A stretch of DNA of 64,000 nucleotides from Pisaster brevispinus (taxonomy: Eukaryota > Echinodermata > Asteroidea > Forcipulatida > Asteriidae): the NCBI GenBank assembly GCA_023634235.1, contig JAMKCF010000014.1, positions 7,341,001-7,405,000 of the forward strand, given 5' to 3'. The translations under genes and the position numbers were made by a program. Below are positions 11,078 through 22,212 of this stretch, piece by piece. The notes under the pieces are model-generated. The model saw only the letters and a list, made by a program, of their open reading frames with translations. It did no database searches and was not told the origin of the DNA. Positions within the stretch are counted from its first letter, which is position 1, and each line of letters begins with the position of its first letter.

Positions 11078-11230
11078 TATCGCTCCCTTCATTGAACGAT
11101 AACGATAATACAAACTTATACCACAACATTGCTCCCAAGGCGCTACAATAAAGAGTCAACTTACATGGGAATGAGGTGGTCCCAGTAATCGAGTATACGG
11201 TCTTCCCAGCAATCGAGTATACGTTAAACA
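11078..11230 (+). repeat. Segment paralogous to 16940-17110 (with 10350-10436)
   Basis: 10350-10436 plus 11078-11230 aligns with 16860-17110 once the 641-bp element is removed. Shared blocks are GGGGAATTCCCA, CTCGTTTTCAT, TATCGCTCCCTT(C/G)ATTGAAC, CACAACATT and GGGAATGAGGTGGTCC. Confidence 0.8.
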
Positions 11231-11382
11231 TTACATTTCTAACAATAGTTTGACATGTGATGTGGCATTTTGTAGTTTTTGTGTGCTCTTGAGAATCATT
11301 GCATTGGGCCTGCTAACAGCTGCACTGTCCATTTTATTATTTTTTAACTTGACCACTAAGCTGTCACTGTGTCCGGTGTATC

Positions 11383-11527
11383 ATGATTTGCCTGACATTT
11401 GAGAGTTGTTCAGACGTCTTCAAAACAATCATGCTGTTATGTTTTCCTTTCTGGTGTATATGGCACTTACTACGTTTTCTTTGGAAGTTTGTAATGAGGC
11501 CATTCTCCTATTGGATCTTTAGGCCAG
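11383..11527 (+). CDS. Candidate membrane-segment exon
   Basis: An open segment ending at a consensus donor (CCAG|GTAAGT at 11527/11528). From the internal Met at about 11434 it encodes a very hydrophobic stretch (CFPFWCIWHLLRFLW) followed by a basic turn. It lies upstream of the OGFR-like gene on the same strand, but its phase (1) does not match the phase-0 acceptor at 12411. If it belongs to that gene an intervening exon is missing from my reading. No homology recognised. Confidence 0.25.
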
Positions 11528-11676
11528 GTAAGTTCTCCAGATATATCTGGACACACCATGAAGACAGTCGCTGCCCCGTCGGATACCAGGCACCCCCGTC
11601 ACACAAGACCGTGCAAGATATTCTGGTAAGAGGACAGGGAGGCAGGAGGAATTTAAACGTATACATTGTATACGAC

Positions 11677-12069
11677 CAGGGCTCGAATTTGGGGTAAAAT
11701 TCCACAAGACCGAAGGGCTTGTAGCTCAAATGTTTACCGGATCAGAATTGATTTCACAAGACCAGAATCTTTATGAGAAAGAGCTTTCGACACAGTTTAA
11801 AGGGTAAATTGTTTTTATTTTAAAGCACCAAGAGAAGATAATCAATTTGTCTCATGGGTTAGTATATTTTGCTACTCAACGGAATTGCATAAAAACCAGA
11901 CTCAAGGTTAACTTTTAAACATCATTTCTTTCTGTTTAAGGTATTACACATGGGCTATTGTTCAACTGAAAAACACAAGACCGCCGGACTTGTCAGGTCA
12001 GGAGTTTACTGGCCCGAGGCTAAAATCACTGGCCACGGGCCGGCGGTCCAGTGTCAAATTCGAGCCCTG
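11677..12069. mobile_element. 393-bp TIR element
   Basis: CAGGGCTCGAATTTG at the left end is mirrored by CAAATTCGAGCCCTG at the right end. Subterminal blocks repeat the theme of CACAAGACC(G/A). Flanks are TAC on both sides outside a short mismatch, so a short target duplication is possible. Non-coding. Confidence 0.8.
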
Positions 12070-12318
12070 TACAATAAAAAAAATTTTAAATTAAATTTTG
12101 AGCATACATTTTTTGTTATAAAATAATTATTGCGGTTGTTTACATTTTCGGTTTCATTAAATATTTTGAGGTATGTAATGTCACAGTTTGCGTGTGCTCT
12201 GGTGATCTGTGTAGTTATATATTTTACATGTAATTATAATTACTTAGTGGTACAGTTAGATGTACCACCCAGTTACGTGTCAAAACAAAAAGCTTAGCTT
12301 ACCTCACCGCATTTTAAA

Positions 12319-15300
12319 ATGATTTATCAATCATTTATATGTTTGAGAATGAGCATGGTAAAAACGAGTGATGTTTGTTGCTGCATTTGCTTTTCTTTTT
12401 TTTTGATCCAGATCATAAAGATACTTGGATTCTTCAAAACACTGATCTTGCAGACTTATGGATACTTCCAGAAACTGTTATTTGAAGACAGAAATGAAGT
12501 GGAGCAGAGAAGTGGAGTTAACAGAGTGCGGCAGAGAAGTGGAGTAAACAGAGTGCGGCAGATAAGTGGAGTAAACAGAGTGCAGCAGAGAAGTGGAAAC
12601 AGAGTGCGGGAGAGAAGTGGAGTGCAGGAGAGAAGTCCAGTTGACGGAGAGCAGCAGAGAAGTGAAGCAAATGGAGTGCAGCAGAGAAGTGTAGCAAATG
12701 GAGTGCAGCAGAGAAGTGGAGGAAATGGAGTGCAGCAGAGAAGTGGAGTAAATGAAGTGCAGCAGAGAAGTGGAGTGTACCTAGAGCAGCAGAGGAGTGG
12801 AGTAAATAGATGGCAGCAGAGAATTGGAGTGCAGGAGAGAAGTCCAGTTTACGGAGAGCAGCAGAGAAGTGAAGCAAATGGAGTGCAGCAGAGAAGTGTA
12901 GCAAATGGAGTGCAGCAGAGAAGTGTAGCAAATGGAGTGCAGCAGAGAAGTGGAGGAAATGGAGTGCAGCAGAGAAGTGGAGTAAATGAAGTGCAGCAGA
13001 GAAGTGGAGTGTACCTAGAGCAGCAGAGGAGTGGAGTAAATAGATGGCAGCAGAGAATTGGAGTGCAGGAGAGAAGTCCAGTTTACGGAGAGCAGCAGAG
13101 AAGTGGAGCAAATGAAGTGCAACAAAGAACATTCCAGTACTGCCTGATGTCGATGACTCAGCCAGTATGGGTTGAACAAGACACTCTGACATACTGCCGA
13201 GGCTATCCGGTATATCATCCTTTAAAAAAAAATCAGTCTTAGGACATTTTTACCTCTTTGGTTTTATTTAGATGTGTTCTGATCCAGACACTTTTCAGAG
13301 TTAAAATTTCTCAATACTTTCATTGAATCTAAGTGCTTGTGGGAAGGTTTTTTAACTATTGGTTGAGGATTCGTGCCGAATAATGCAGGAAAGGGGCGGG
13401 GTTCAACCCCTTCTAACCTTTTCACTCCTAAAACTGGTAGGTTGCTCAAAGAGGTAAATTTTATTTGTGCAATTTGTAATTTTACACAGCTTGATTAGTT
13501 GTTGTTTATTTATTTATTTATTTTACTTTATCTATTTATTTGATTTTTATGTTTTTCAGGAAAAGCTTGACAATCAGAATCTTTGCGAAAATTGGCTGTT
13601 CTATAGCAATGAGAGAAAAGGAGGCAATGGTGAGCTGCTAACCAGATATTTATTACTTCCAGAATGGGCGTCGAATGTTTTCAAATAAGTCTGTGTGGAA
13701 GGACATTCGTACAACAAAAAACCCATATCATCCCTTGCTGCAGCACTCATGACATCTATATCTAGTAAAAATTTCAAGACAGCTCTTATGACCACAACCT
13801 TGCATTTTATGTCTCTCAGAGTGGTGATCATTTTCAGCTGTTTGTGTGTATTTTCCCCTTTGTCTCGGTTTTATGCTTATGTTTGTCAGACGTTTGTGAG
13901 ACTCTTGTTATTCTTGTCATTACTTATTATTTTATTAATCCCCACCCTTCCCAAGGTATGTTAATCGATCAAGTTCACCAGGAGTGGTTAGGAAACTACA
14001 CATTGCTTGAGACTTGTCATGACTACATACAGTGGTATGTTGTAGTAAAGAACGGTCAATACAAATGTTGATAATCAATTATAATAAACCTCACTGTGTG
14101 TAACGTTCACACTAGTTCTTATAAACAATGCATGAATTAAACCATTTATCTGTCAAAACCATATTCAGTCATTAAATGTGAAGGGGCAACAAACTTTTTA
14201 AAGGGAAAGAAACATGTCTATGGCAGATGGAACATGACAGATAATCAGTGGCACAATATTTTTTTAACTCAGAGGGATTGTTTATGTTTATGTTTTATTT
14301 AGATTTAACTTGTTCTATAACATTTCAAAGTTATAGCTGGGCATTTATTTTGAGAAATAAGATTGAAACTAATCACAGTTTTGAAGATATCGGAGAAGAT
14401 GTTTTAAAGGAAAATCTTGTAGATGATAAAAAAAAGTTGATAAGAAAAAGTTGATAAGGTCCTGGTAATCAATTATATTGGCATGTCTTTTATCTGTAGG
14501 TTGTTTCCAACCCGAGAAACATCAATGTACAATCACCGGGCTCAAGAGCTTCAACTTTTTGAGGCAAAGGTAAAATAAGAAAGAACAAGTATTTACAAGA
14601 TGATTGTTCACATTTACTGTTTTTAAATGTTATTTCTCTGATTTGATCACCTGACCCGTACTCAATCAATCTTTTCTTCTCTTTTTATTTTTCCTCCTTC
14701 CGTTTTTTTGTTTTCCTTTTCTTATTTTAATGTATGTTTTTGTTTATACCTGTCTTCTTTATCAGAGGATTTCTGAGGATCCTGCTGCCAGACAACGAGT
14801 TTTAAAGTCATATTGCATGATGCTTGATTTCTGGGGCATGTGTCTTGAAGATGAGATGACTGGAGTCATTGTACGAGGAAACAACTGGCAAGAAAGGTTT
14901 TGGCATCTCAATAGGTAGGTTTAAGATCGTTGAAAGTCGTCAGTATATTCATGTTAACTGCTTGTTTTCTTATAGTTAAATTTGAAGTTTATATTTTCAT
15001 CTCTCTTTTTCCAACAATGTGAACAGCAGGTCCACAAAATCATAGTCCATACTTATTTCCTTTGTTTGCCCCCGGCTATCATTCCGTATATTGTTTGTCT
15101 ATACTGTTGTTATCAGTTCAGTGGTTAAAAGTGTAAATTATAACAAACTTGATGAAAAATTTAATGTACAATCGCTCTGCGGAAACAGATTTTTGGCATA
15201 AACTGGTTTGCATTTCAAATAATACTATCATTGTTTTCCATTATGAACAGATCTTCACACAACTACCTGAGGATAACTCGCATGCTGAAGTCATTAGGGG

Positions 15301-15488
15301 AACTCGGTTTTGAGCATCTAAAGTGCCCATTCTTGATGTTCATCCTGCATGAAGTCTTCTTTGAAAATACCTTGACTAATGCCTCGGAAAGCTGCCTCCA
15401 TTATTGGATCCACTTACTGCGAGATGAAGAAGAAAATAGAAAGATAAAGGAAACTGCTCAGGATTACCTGATGAGTATCACTGCTTGA
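12319..15488 (+). CDS. OGFR-domain protein (opioid growth factor receptor-like), six exons
   Basis: Exons: 12412 (acceptor TTGATCCAG; or a start at 12319/12352)-13209, 13560-13629, 13956-14034, 14500-14569, 14766-14914 and 15251-15488 (TGA). All junctions are GT-AG and phases agree throughout. The spliced product gives the OGFR conserved region in order: YCRGYPEKLDNQNL, NWLFYSNE, GMLIDQVHQEWLGNYTLLE, DYIQWLFPTRE, EDPAARQRVLKSYCMMLDFWGM, NNWQERFWHLNR, SSHNYLRITRMLKSLGELGFEH. In vertebrates OGFR binds met-enkephalin at the nuclear envelope and restrains cell proliferation; that role here is only inferred. The protein ends shortly after the domain, so the C-terminal repeats of mammalian OGFR are absent. 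Instead the first exon has a hydrophobic stretch (about 12380-12480) and then 9-residue repeats. The true N-terminus is unresolved. The domain call is very secure. Confidence 0.9.
12496..13125 (+). repeat. 27-bp (9-aa) coding tandem repeat inside the OGFR-like first exon
   Basis: Units read VQQRSG(V/G)N(E/G), i.e. about GTGCAGCAGAGAAGTGGAGT plus 7 bases. There is a higher-order repeat: the block starting GTGCAGGAGAGAAGTCC begins at 12622, 12829 and 13063, spacings of 207 and 234 bp, so the second block has one extra 27-bp unit. All changes keep the frame, consistent with translation. The complementary strand is also open (LHFSAAL repeats) purely because of the period. Confidence 0.9.
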
Positions 15489-15574
15489 AAAGAGAGACAA
15501 AGCTGTAACAATTATTGCTCATGTTTCTTAATTGTAAGACTTTCTTGTCTTCAACTGTAAAACCTCAAAGTTAT
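15489..15574 (+). other. Probable 3' UTR of the OGFR-like gene
   Basis: AT-rich sequence after the TGA at 15488. An ATTAAA hexamer lies just beyond, near 15601, inside the adjacent repeat and could serve as the poly(A) signal. Confidence 0.35.
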
Positions 15575-16660
15575 ATTTTTTTCATTGGTTAAGCTTAAGA
15601 ATTAAAATGTGCATGACTATTTCCATCACGAGCAACCTTTTGTAAGTTATCACTCAAATCAATCAAAATTTTCAGGGGAAAATGCTTGTAATCCATTGGA
15701 TTCAGGTACTCATAAAACAGTTTGATAAAGACTGAAACAAAGAGAGAGAGCTGAATAATGTGAGACGAGGTGTTATCAATCGGTTAAAAAAAAAATTACG
15801 CTTCTAGTAGCCTATTCAATGAGAAACATGCTCAGTGCTACTATTTGTTTCATCTAATTTAATTTGAAAGGAAAACCAGCATTTACCTTTCGTTATTGAA
15901 AGATAAACAAATTTAATTTCATTAGTTGAGTATTCAGCTGACAAAGTAAAGTTAGTCAATTTCAAATGTTCAATTGAGCCATTCGATTTCTTGTAAGAAT
16001 TTGAGCGACTTGGCAAACACTACCATTTGTGCATTATTTAAGGTAGATAATGCCTTTAAATGTGATGGAAGTATTTATAAGTTCTTCTTATTACATATTT
16101 AATTAAATTTTTGTAATTTTTAAAAATTATTATTTATTTGCTTATAAAAACAAATAAATTGGGGGGGGGGGGAGAATACAACATAATGAACAAAAGAAAA
16201 CTGATATAAGTTCAACTTTAAAGGCAAAGTGTACATTTGGTGTTTGGAACTGTTGGATTGTTTTATCTCTTTATAATTGTAGATGTTAAAAATAACACCA
16301 AACTGTGAAAATTTCATTTCAAAAAGGTGGTAGCACTTTTGAGATACCGCCGAAAATCTGGAGCGTTTTATCATATTTGTTGAATCCCTTTCTCTAAATC
16401 CACATTCCTTAGAAGGGAATTGTCTTCCAAAATGTTATACATTATCAACAGCTGCAGTGCTTCTTACCAAGTAAGTTGTTATTGTCATATACCCTCCCCT
16501 AAGTCCACAGCTGTAAGTTTAGAAAAAGCAACATTCCTTGAAGAACATTACACAGATTAAAAGTAGGCTACATGTAAATAGTTGCTTATTATATTCGCCA
16601 AATCAAGTAACTAAAGTTTGCCAAACAATATTTCTTATTCAAGCGGCTTCGCCTATGACT
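15575..16660 (+). repeat. Dispersed repeat copy 2 (pairs with 7485-8345)
   Basis: Diverged direct copy of 7485-8345. The extra internal stretch starts at a 12-13 base G run (about 16160) and ends near 16500. No coding signal. Confidence 0.75.
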
Positions 16661-16859
16661 CTAATTATAACACAAAATATCAACATAGGCCTTCATGTGG
16701 GTCTACATTAGAAATCATGAAAAGTATAGTGCAATTGTAAACCAGAATTTGGTAAATGCAAAAGGCAACAAAACGTGGATCAAGATCAAAGGTCAACATA
16801 ATCGGCTGAAAGCAATTGAAAACAGGAAGTAGATTGACTGCATTGTAAATGTACACGTA

Positions 16860-17115
16860 GCTGTTGTTTTGCGTGTTTGTGAATAGGGGAATTCCCAACA
16901 CGTCTGATTTTGCTACCTCGTTTTCATGAACCGCATGTCGTATCGCTCCCTTGATTGAACAACAATAATATTACTTATAATAGGACTTATAAACCACAAC
17001 ATTACTCAAGGTGCTACAATAAAAACTCAACTTACAAGGGAATGAGGTGGTCCTATCGCTGTTTAATCAACGTTGGGTTTTCCCAGCAATCAAGAATATG
17101 TGCAACATATATTTC
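16860..17115 (+). repeat. Empty-site paralogue of the 10350-11230 segment
   Basis: Carries the same flanks as the TIR element at 10437-11077 but without it, in the order GGGGAATTCCCA - CTCGTTTTCATGAACCGC - TATCGCTCCC - GGGAATGAGGTGGTCC. It acts as a pre-integration reference for that insertion. Confidence 0.8.
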
Positions 17116-17392
17116 CGAAAATATTTTGAGATTTGACATTTCGTAGTTGACTTGTGCTCACTGGCGAATCATATCGTATAATATCAGCTGCAATATGTAA
17201 CTAATTGTTTAATTGTAGAGATGGCAAAACTGATACACCTTCCAAGTGTAGAGAGGTGTCGGATTTTTCAGTGTTAATTGCCCCCCCCTTTTAATTTTGT
17301 AATAGAACTTTGACCCTACCTCTAGAAATAATGGATTAGTCCAAGATTGCCACATCAGCAGAGTTACTCTGGACAGGTTGTTGGTTTGGTCA

Positions 17393-18590
17393 TTCTTACA
17401 CCAGTGATGACCAGTACAAGACATATTAAAGGAGTTTCTACAAGATATCTTGCTTGACAGTGTATTTTCATTATTCTTACAGGTATGTTGATTTTATATT
17501 TCTGTATTAATTTCATTGTGCTTTTTAATAGAAGTATCTAGATTATTGAACTTTAATATTTTGCTTTGTGTTGTGAACTTGATCAAGACATTGTAACTTG
17601 AAGACAGTTAGGAGTTTTCACTCCAAGGTTACAATAGAGGATTTGTTTCAGACTTGGAAGCCAGTTGGAATGTAGTCTAGAGTTTCCTTTGTTAAGTCAT
17701 GTGATAATGGACAGTGATAATGATTTTATCTAGATGAAGTGGAATTGCTTTCTTTAAGTACTGCTTGGACTTTATTTAGTATTTAAAGGTTACTTTTATT
17801 TGCTAAGGTATCACTTTTCTAAGTTTGCTTTCAAGTGTTAAAGTGTACTTTATTTTATTATAGACTTTCATTTACTAGTTTCTGTTTTACGTATTTGTTG
17901 AGGAACTGTAGTGTTCTTTCAGATATATTTTAGTTTGGAAGTATTGTTAACCAGTACTTTGACCGAACTCCATGTGTAGAGAATCTTTGTAGCCAAAGAC
18001 CATTGTTTATTGGAGGTTCAAGATCTTCCTATACTAGACCACACAGTGTGAGCCCAGTGGTTCTGAAGTTGTTTATTGGAGTAATGTTGCATCAGGGCAG
18101 GAAGTGAGATCTGAAGGCAAGAACACCTATTTTCTTGTGAATAGTTAAGTAGCTGTAGGCAAGAACACCTATTTTCTTGTGAATACTTAAGTAGCTGTAG
18201 GCAAGAACACCTACTTTCTTGTGAATATATAATTAGCTATGCCTTGATCATGTACTGCAGGGACAAGATTGTAATGATTATAGGTTGAACACCTGATGAA
18301 AGGAGTTGTTGTGTATGCATTTAAAGGTGTTTGTTTTATGATGTTTATTCTTTGAACCAGATTTTACAGATCAGTATATTTAATTTAGTTATTTGTTAGA
18401 AGTAAGTTTGAGTTATATTGCATTACCTTCTCAGTAAGTAAGTACATAGTTTAAAGATTAACAAGTACTTAATGTTTGGATAATGTTTGATGTAATTTGA
18501 TTCTTACACCAGTGATGACCAGTACAAGACATATTAAAGGAGTTTCTACAAGATATCTTGCTTGACAGTGTATTTTCATTATTCTTACAG
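17393..18590 (+). repeat. Identical 90-bp direct repeats 1,108 bp apart
   Basis: TTCTTACACCAGTGATGACC and the next about 70 bases occur without a visible difference at 17393-17482 and 18501-18590. The interior (17483-18500) is AT-rich, non-coding, and contains a 3-unit, about 42-bp array at 18116-18238 (CAAGAACACCTA(T/C)TTTCTTGTG). It could be the remnant of a tandem duplication or a short-LTR insertion; no primer site or polypurine tract was recognised. Confidence 0.75.
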
Positions 18591-18599
18591 GGGTCATCA

Positions 18600-20985
18600 A
18601 CAACCCGACATATTAATGTGCTCCGCTTAGATTGCCAGTTTGGTAATTTGATGGGTGCAACATAATGACATTTTACTTGATTAAACGGTCTTTTTGTTGA
18701 GTGACAGAAACTTGGGCGAGCCCTTATCTCTTAACGAATGATGTTTACAGTAACGCAAGGCATTTACATGTATAGGATTCGGAATGTTCATAAAAGTCAA
18801 AGGAAACTTCAGACAATAATTAAAATAAATAAATTATGCTGTATAACTTGGGCTTTCCTACACTATGATTACTTCAGACAAACTATACAGTAAATAAACA
18901 CTTCACAAAATGACAATAACTTATAATTTGTATACTACATGAAAGTTTTTTTTAGCACTATGTAGAAAAATACAATTCCATATTTAATATAATAATGCTG
19001 AACTTTTTTGCTGTTGAATGCGCGGATTGAATAGTGGCTGGTGCTGTGGGTAAGGTTTTAGTAATGAAATATTAACTTTGAGTGATATTTTTAGTGGTTT
19101 GAGTGCGAGGGCTAAGGAATAAAGTTTTAGTTATGTGGTAGGGTGAGGAGTACCGGGCTCGGTTTCACAAATCTTAAGATGAGTTGTCAGTATTACCATA
19201 GTGATTTGATTGTGACACCACCCTTTGCTAAGTAGTTACAATTGATATGATTAATCTTAGCTCTTTGTAAAACTGAGCCCCAGAGTTGTTGGTTTTTGAG
19301 TTGTTTTTGCCTTGGTTTGTGTTTACATTGCAACAGAGTCGTGCTCGCGTATTTGACTAAAACACGCATCAAGAATATTTGTGCTCAAATTTCTCACACA
19401 TCTTTGAGTTATACTTATCGAGCAATGTGTAACGTTTGGCCCACTACATGAACGGTCAAGAACAATTCGATTGATTCAATCTCACAAAATGAAATAGGCC
19501 TGCATTACCTCAAAGTACTTCAAACTGTTCACGTACTTAATAAAGCATCCTAGGGTGAAGTTTGGAAGTTGATTTGGGAACTTGCATTTTCCATGGCGCA
19601 TACCGTAGTCCTACAGCATTTGCAGTGTATACTAATTATAAGACAACTTTTTAACAACATAGATAATTGTGCACCAAATCCATTTATTCTTAACGAAATA
19701 TTTCAAATTAAAACGTCTTGGCCCAATTTCACAGACCTGCCTTAAGTATAACACGTCCCTAGAAACTTGCTAACTGTAAGACGTTGAAAAAAATTAGTGT
19801 CGCCCCCTCTTATTGTTATATTTTCATCTCCCATTAATTTTTTGACATCCTAGTGACTTCTTTACAAGCCCAGTTGTTGTCGATGATTACTTAAGCTTGA
19901 TTTTGTTTGTTTTTAATTAATTTTTAATTAATTTGGTTTTAATTAGATAGAGACAAATAATAAAGAATTTTGGGTTGAAAACAAAAATAATAAAAAACAA
20001 AGAGTTTCAAGTTGCATGTTTGTGTTACATTTTTCTCACTCTCAAACAGTATTTTATCAATACAATTTACAATCGAATTGTATTAGCCTGACTGTGTAAT
20101 CCTACCTCAATGGTCAAATCCAGTCATCCCTGTAATAAACAATCGAATTGTATTAGCCTGACTTTCTCCACGGAACCTCCCACAGAACGGTGCCAGTTTG
20201 TCTGGGGGGGGGGGGGTGGGGGAGTGAGTTGAGTGGCCTTGCTCAAGCAGCGGGCAAGACATGACATGACAAGCCAAGCCTGTAACATAGAACAGACAGC
20301 TGAACAGATTGTTCCACTTATCAGTGGGTTAGATCTTGGTCATCTGTGTTTGTGTGCATTGGTATAGCACATTTTGTGTACAGTTGGGAACTGACCCCCC
20401 CCCCCATCTTAGATATTCGGAATGGTCCTGTCTCAGATATCATGGATGATCAAGTCGCTCAGGCCTTTGCAAGTGATTAAAAAACTAAAATACTTTAAAC
20501 TTACCACTAAAATCTGACAAGGTCTCACCTTAAAGTGTTTTATAGGTTAAGCGCAACAACTAGCAAAGCAAAACAATTTGTGCTTATCGGGAAAACGGGG
20601 ATTATGTACTGTTTGCAACAGGTTCCCTGCGTATATGTAGCTGAAAAATATTACACATTATTGTTTGCTTCAGCTGCTCTTGGAAATGTGGTCTGGGATG
20701 TTTTACCTTATAATGCTAATGGATATGTAGATGAGATTCCTAGCCCAGCTTGTGACTAATGAAGTGAAACAAAAGGCTGTCAACCAATTACCCCGAGAAG
20801 AAAAGTTTGATGTTTTCTCAATCCTTTTTGTGATAACCTTGTAACAACCATTCATTTCCATTTTAGTGAAAACAACGAAAAACGGCAAAGACGATGATCA
20901 CTTTAAACGTCTACTTATTAAAACTGGACACAATAAAATCAATGAGAGACAGTCTTGGCGCTCCATACATCGTCGTCGTCTGCAG
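18600..20985. other. No gene; one MITE and a 24-bp duplication
   Basis: No coding region supported. It contains the MITE at 19155-19280, half of a related element near 19727 (TTGGCCCAATTTCACAGACC), and a 24-bp direct duplication CAATCGAATTGTATTAGCCT(GACT) near 20072 and 20142. G and C homopolymers occur near 20204 and 20396. Confidence 0.4.
19155..19280. mobile_element. 126-bp TIR element
   Basis: Starts GGGCTCGGTTTCACAAATCT and ends with CTTTGTAAAACTGAGCCC. Inner arms CTTAAGAT / ATCTTAG are also complementary. Non-coding. Confidence 0.8.
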
Positions 20986-20989
20986 GTCA

Positions 20990-21312
20990 TACTTGTTATG
21001 GGTTCATAACAATTGAGACTAAGGAAAGAGACATTGGATGCTTGACTTGTTGAGAACTCTTTGGGTTATGTTCAAGAAGTGCTTATTGTACATGAGCGGC
21101 ATTATACATTATAACTTGTCACTAGAGGGCGGTATATAAAACGAGTCGTACTCCCAAACATCTCCTTTCTTTTTTAAGTTTAACGTTAAAATATTGAATC
21201 TTCAACAGTTCAGTTAAAAGTTGAGTGATGTAAACAACTTATGGTTGCTTCTTATTTTTATTTCTTTTCTTTAGCTCATGACAGCATTTAGTGTCCATTG
21301 TCATCTGACAAG
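20990..21312 (-). mobile_element. Putative 3' LTR region of the gypsy fragment
   Basis: On the minus strand the stop of the gypsy pol fragment (21313) is followed by a purine-rich run (AAAGAAAAGAAATAAAAATA, about 21275-21250). Then comes a segment with a TATA-like TTATATA (about 21136) and the CCGCCCTCTAGTGAC motif, ending near TGTTATGAACCCATAACA (about 20990). This is the layout of a polypurine tract and LTR, but without a second LTR the ends cannot be fixed. Confidence 0.35.
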
Positions 21313-22212
21313 TTACTTAAGGATAAAGTCCTTGTATTTGGATGGTGGTTTGATGTTTGATCTAGTACGAGTGGATTTCACTGAACTCTTGCCAGGGCTC
21401 AGTGGAATCTCTGCTGGGTTAGTTGGACCTTTTGATTCGTCCATCTTAGCATGATTCACAGGTTCATCCTGTGGACCGTTTGAAGTAGAAACTGCTGTCG
21501 GTTGAACTGCGGTTTCACTCGAGTTGGTCACCTCTGTCTGATGAGTAGATGCACGTAGATGTTTACGGTTACGTCTTGGCACTTGTCCATTATCTAGTTC
21601 GATGAGATATGAACTGGATCCATCACTTTCTACGCATATTCCTTATTTCGACTGGATGTTGTGGTTGTTTGGCTGTAATCTTATTGGTTGTCCAATTTGC
21701 AGCTCAACCGTAGTGATTTAGTGGTTTTGTCATACTGTTGTTTGGCTATCTGTTTCTGGCGTCTAATGTTCTCTGGTACACCTGTGATAACTTTTGGTTG
21801 AAGAAAGACCTCTGTTGTCGGCAGTAGTGTACGTGTTCGTCGAGACATTAGTTTTTGTACCGGACTGCTACCATTTGTACCGGGTGTGTTACGCCAGTCT
21901 AGAATCGCAAGATGTAGATCCTGTTTTGCCTTGGTCACCTTCTTGATGATGTTTTTCGCAATTTTCACGGCTGTTTCTGCTTTCCCATTGCTCTGACTGT
22001 GGTATGGTGAGGATGTTTTGTGCTCAAATTCCCACTCTCTACTGAATTCCTCATAATCTGCGGCTATGAACTGAGGACCATTGTCTGTGATAACCTTCTG
22101 TGGTATGCCATGTCTGGAAAAATGTTGTTTTGTAATTTCAGTGATGGTTTCTGCTCGTGTGTCTGTTAGCTTGTCAAGTTCCCAGAAATCGCTGTAGTGA
22201 TCAACAGACCAG
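21313..22212 (-). pseudogene. Ty3/gypsy integrase C-terminal fragment
   Basis: Read leftwards: DHYSDFWE (first Asp of the integrase core, about 22205), KVITDNGPQF (second Asp, about 22090), SPYHSQSNGKAETAVKIAKN (Glu, about 21995), LDWRNTP (about 21895), then a basic tail with PRRNRKHLR and a stop at 21313. Frame breaks occur near 21970 and 21690-21600. The element is cut off at about 22212, where unrelated sequence begins, so RT, RNase H and gag are missing. The left part of this fragment (below 21540) lies outside the tandem duplication. Confidence 0.8.

Noticed and set aside
12518..13192. 224-codon minus-strand frame (LHFSAAL repeats)
   Set aside because: It is the complement of the in-frame coding repeat of the OGFR-like exon, open on both strands because the unit is 27 bp.
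17393..18590. LTR retrotransposon with 90-bp LTRs
   Set aside because: No primer-binding site, polypurine tract or gag/pol motif; kept as an unexplained direct repeat.
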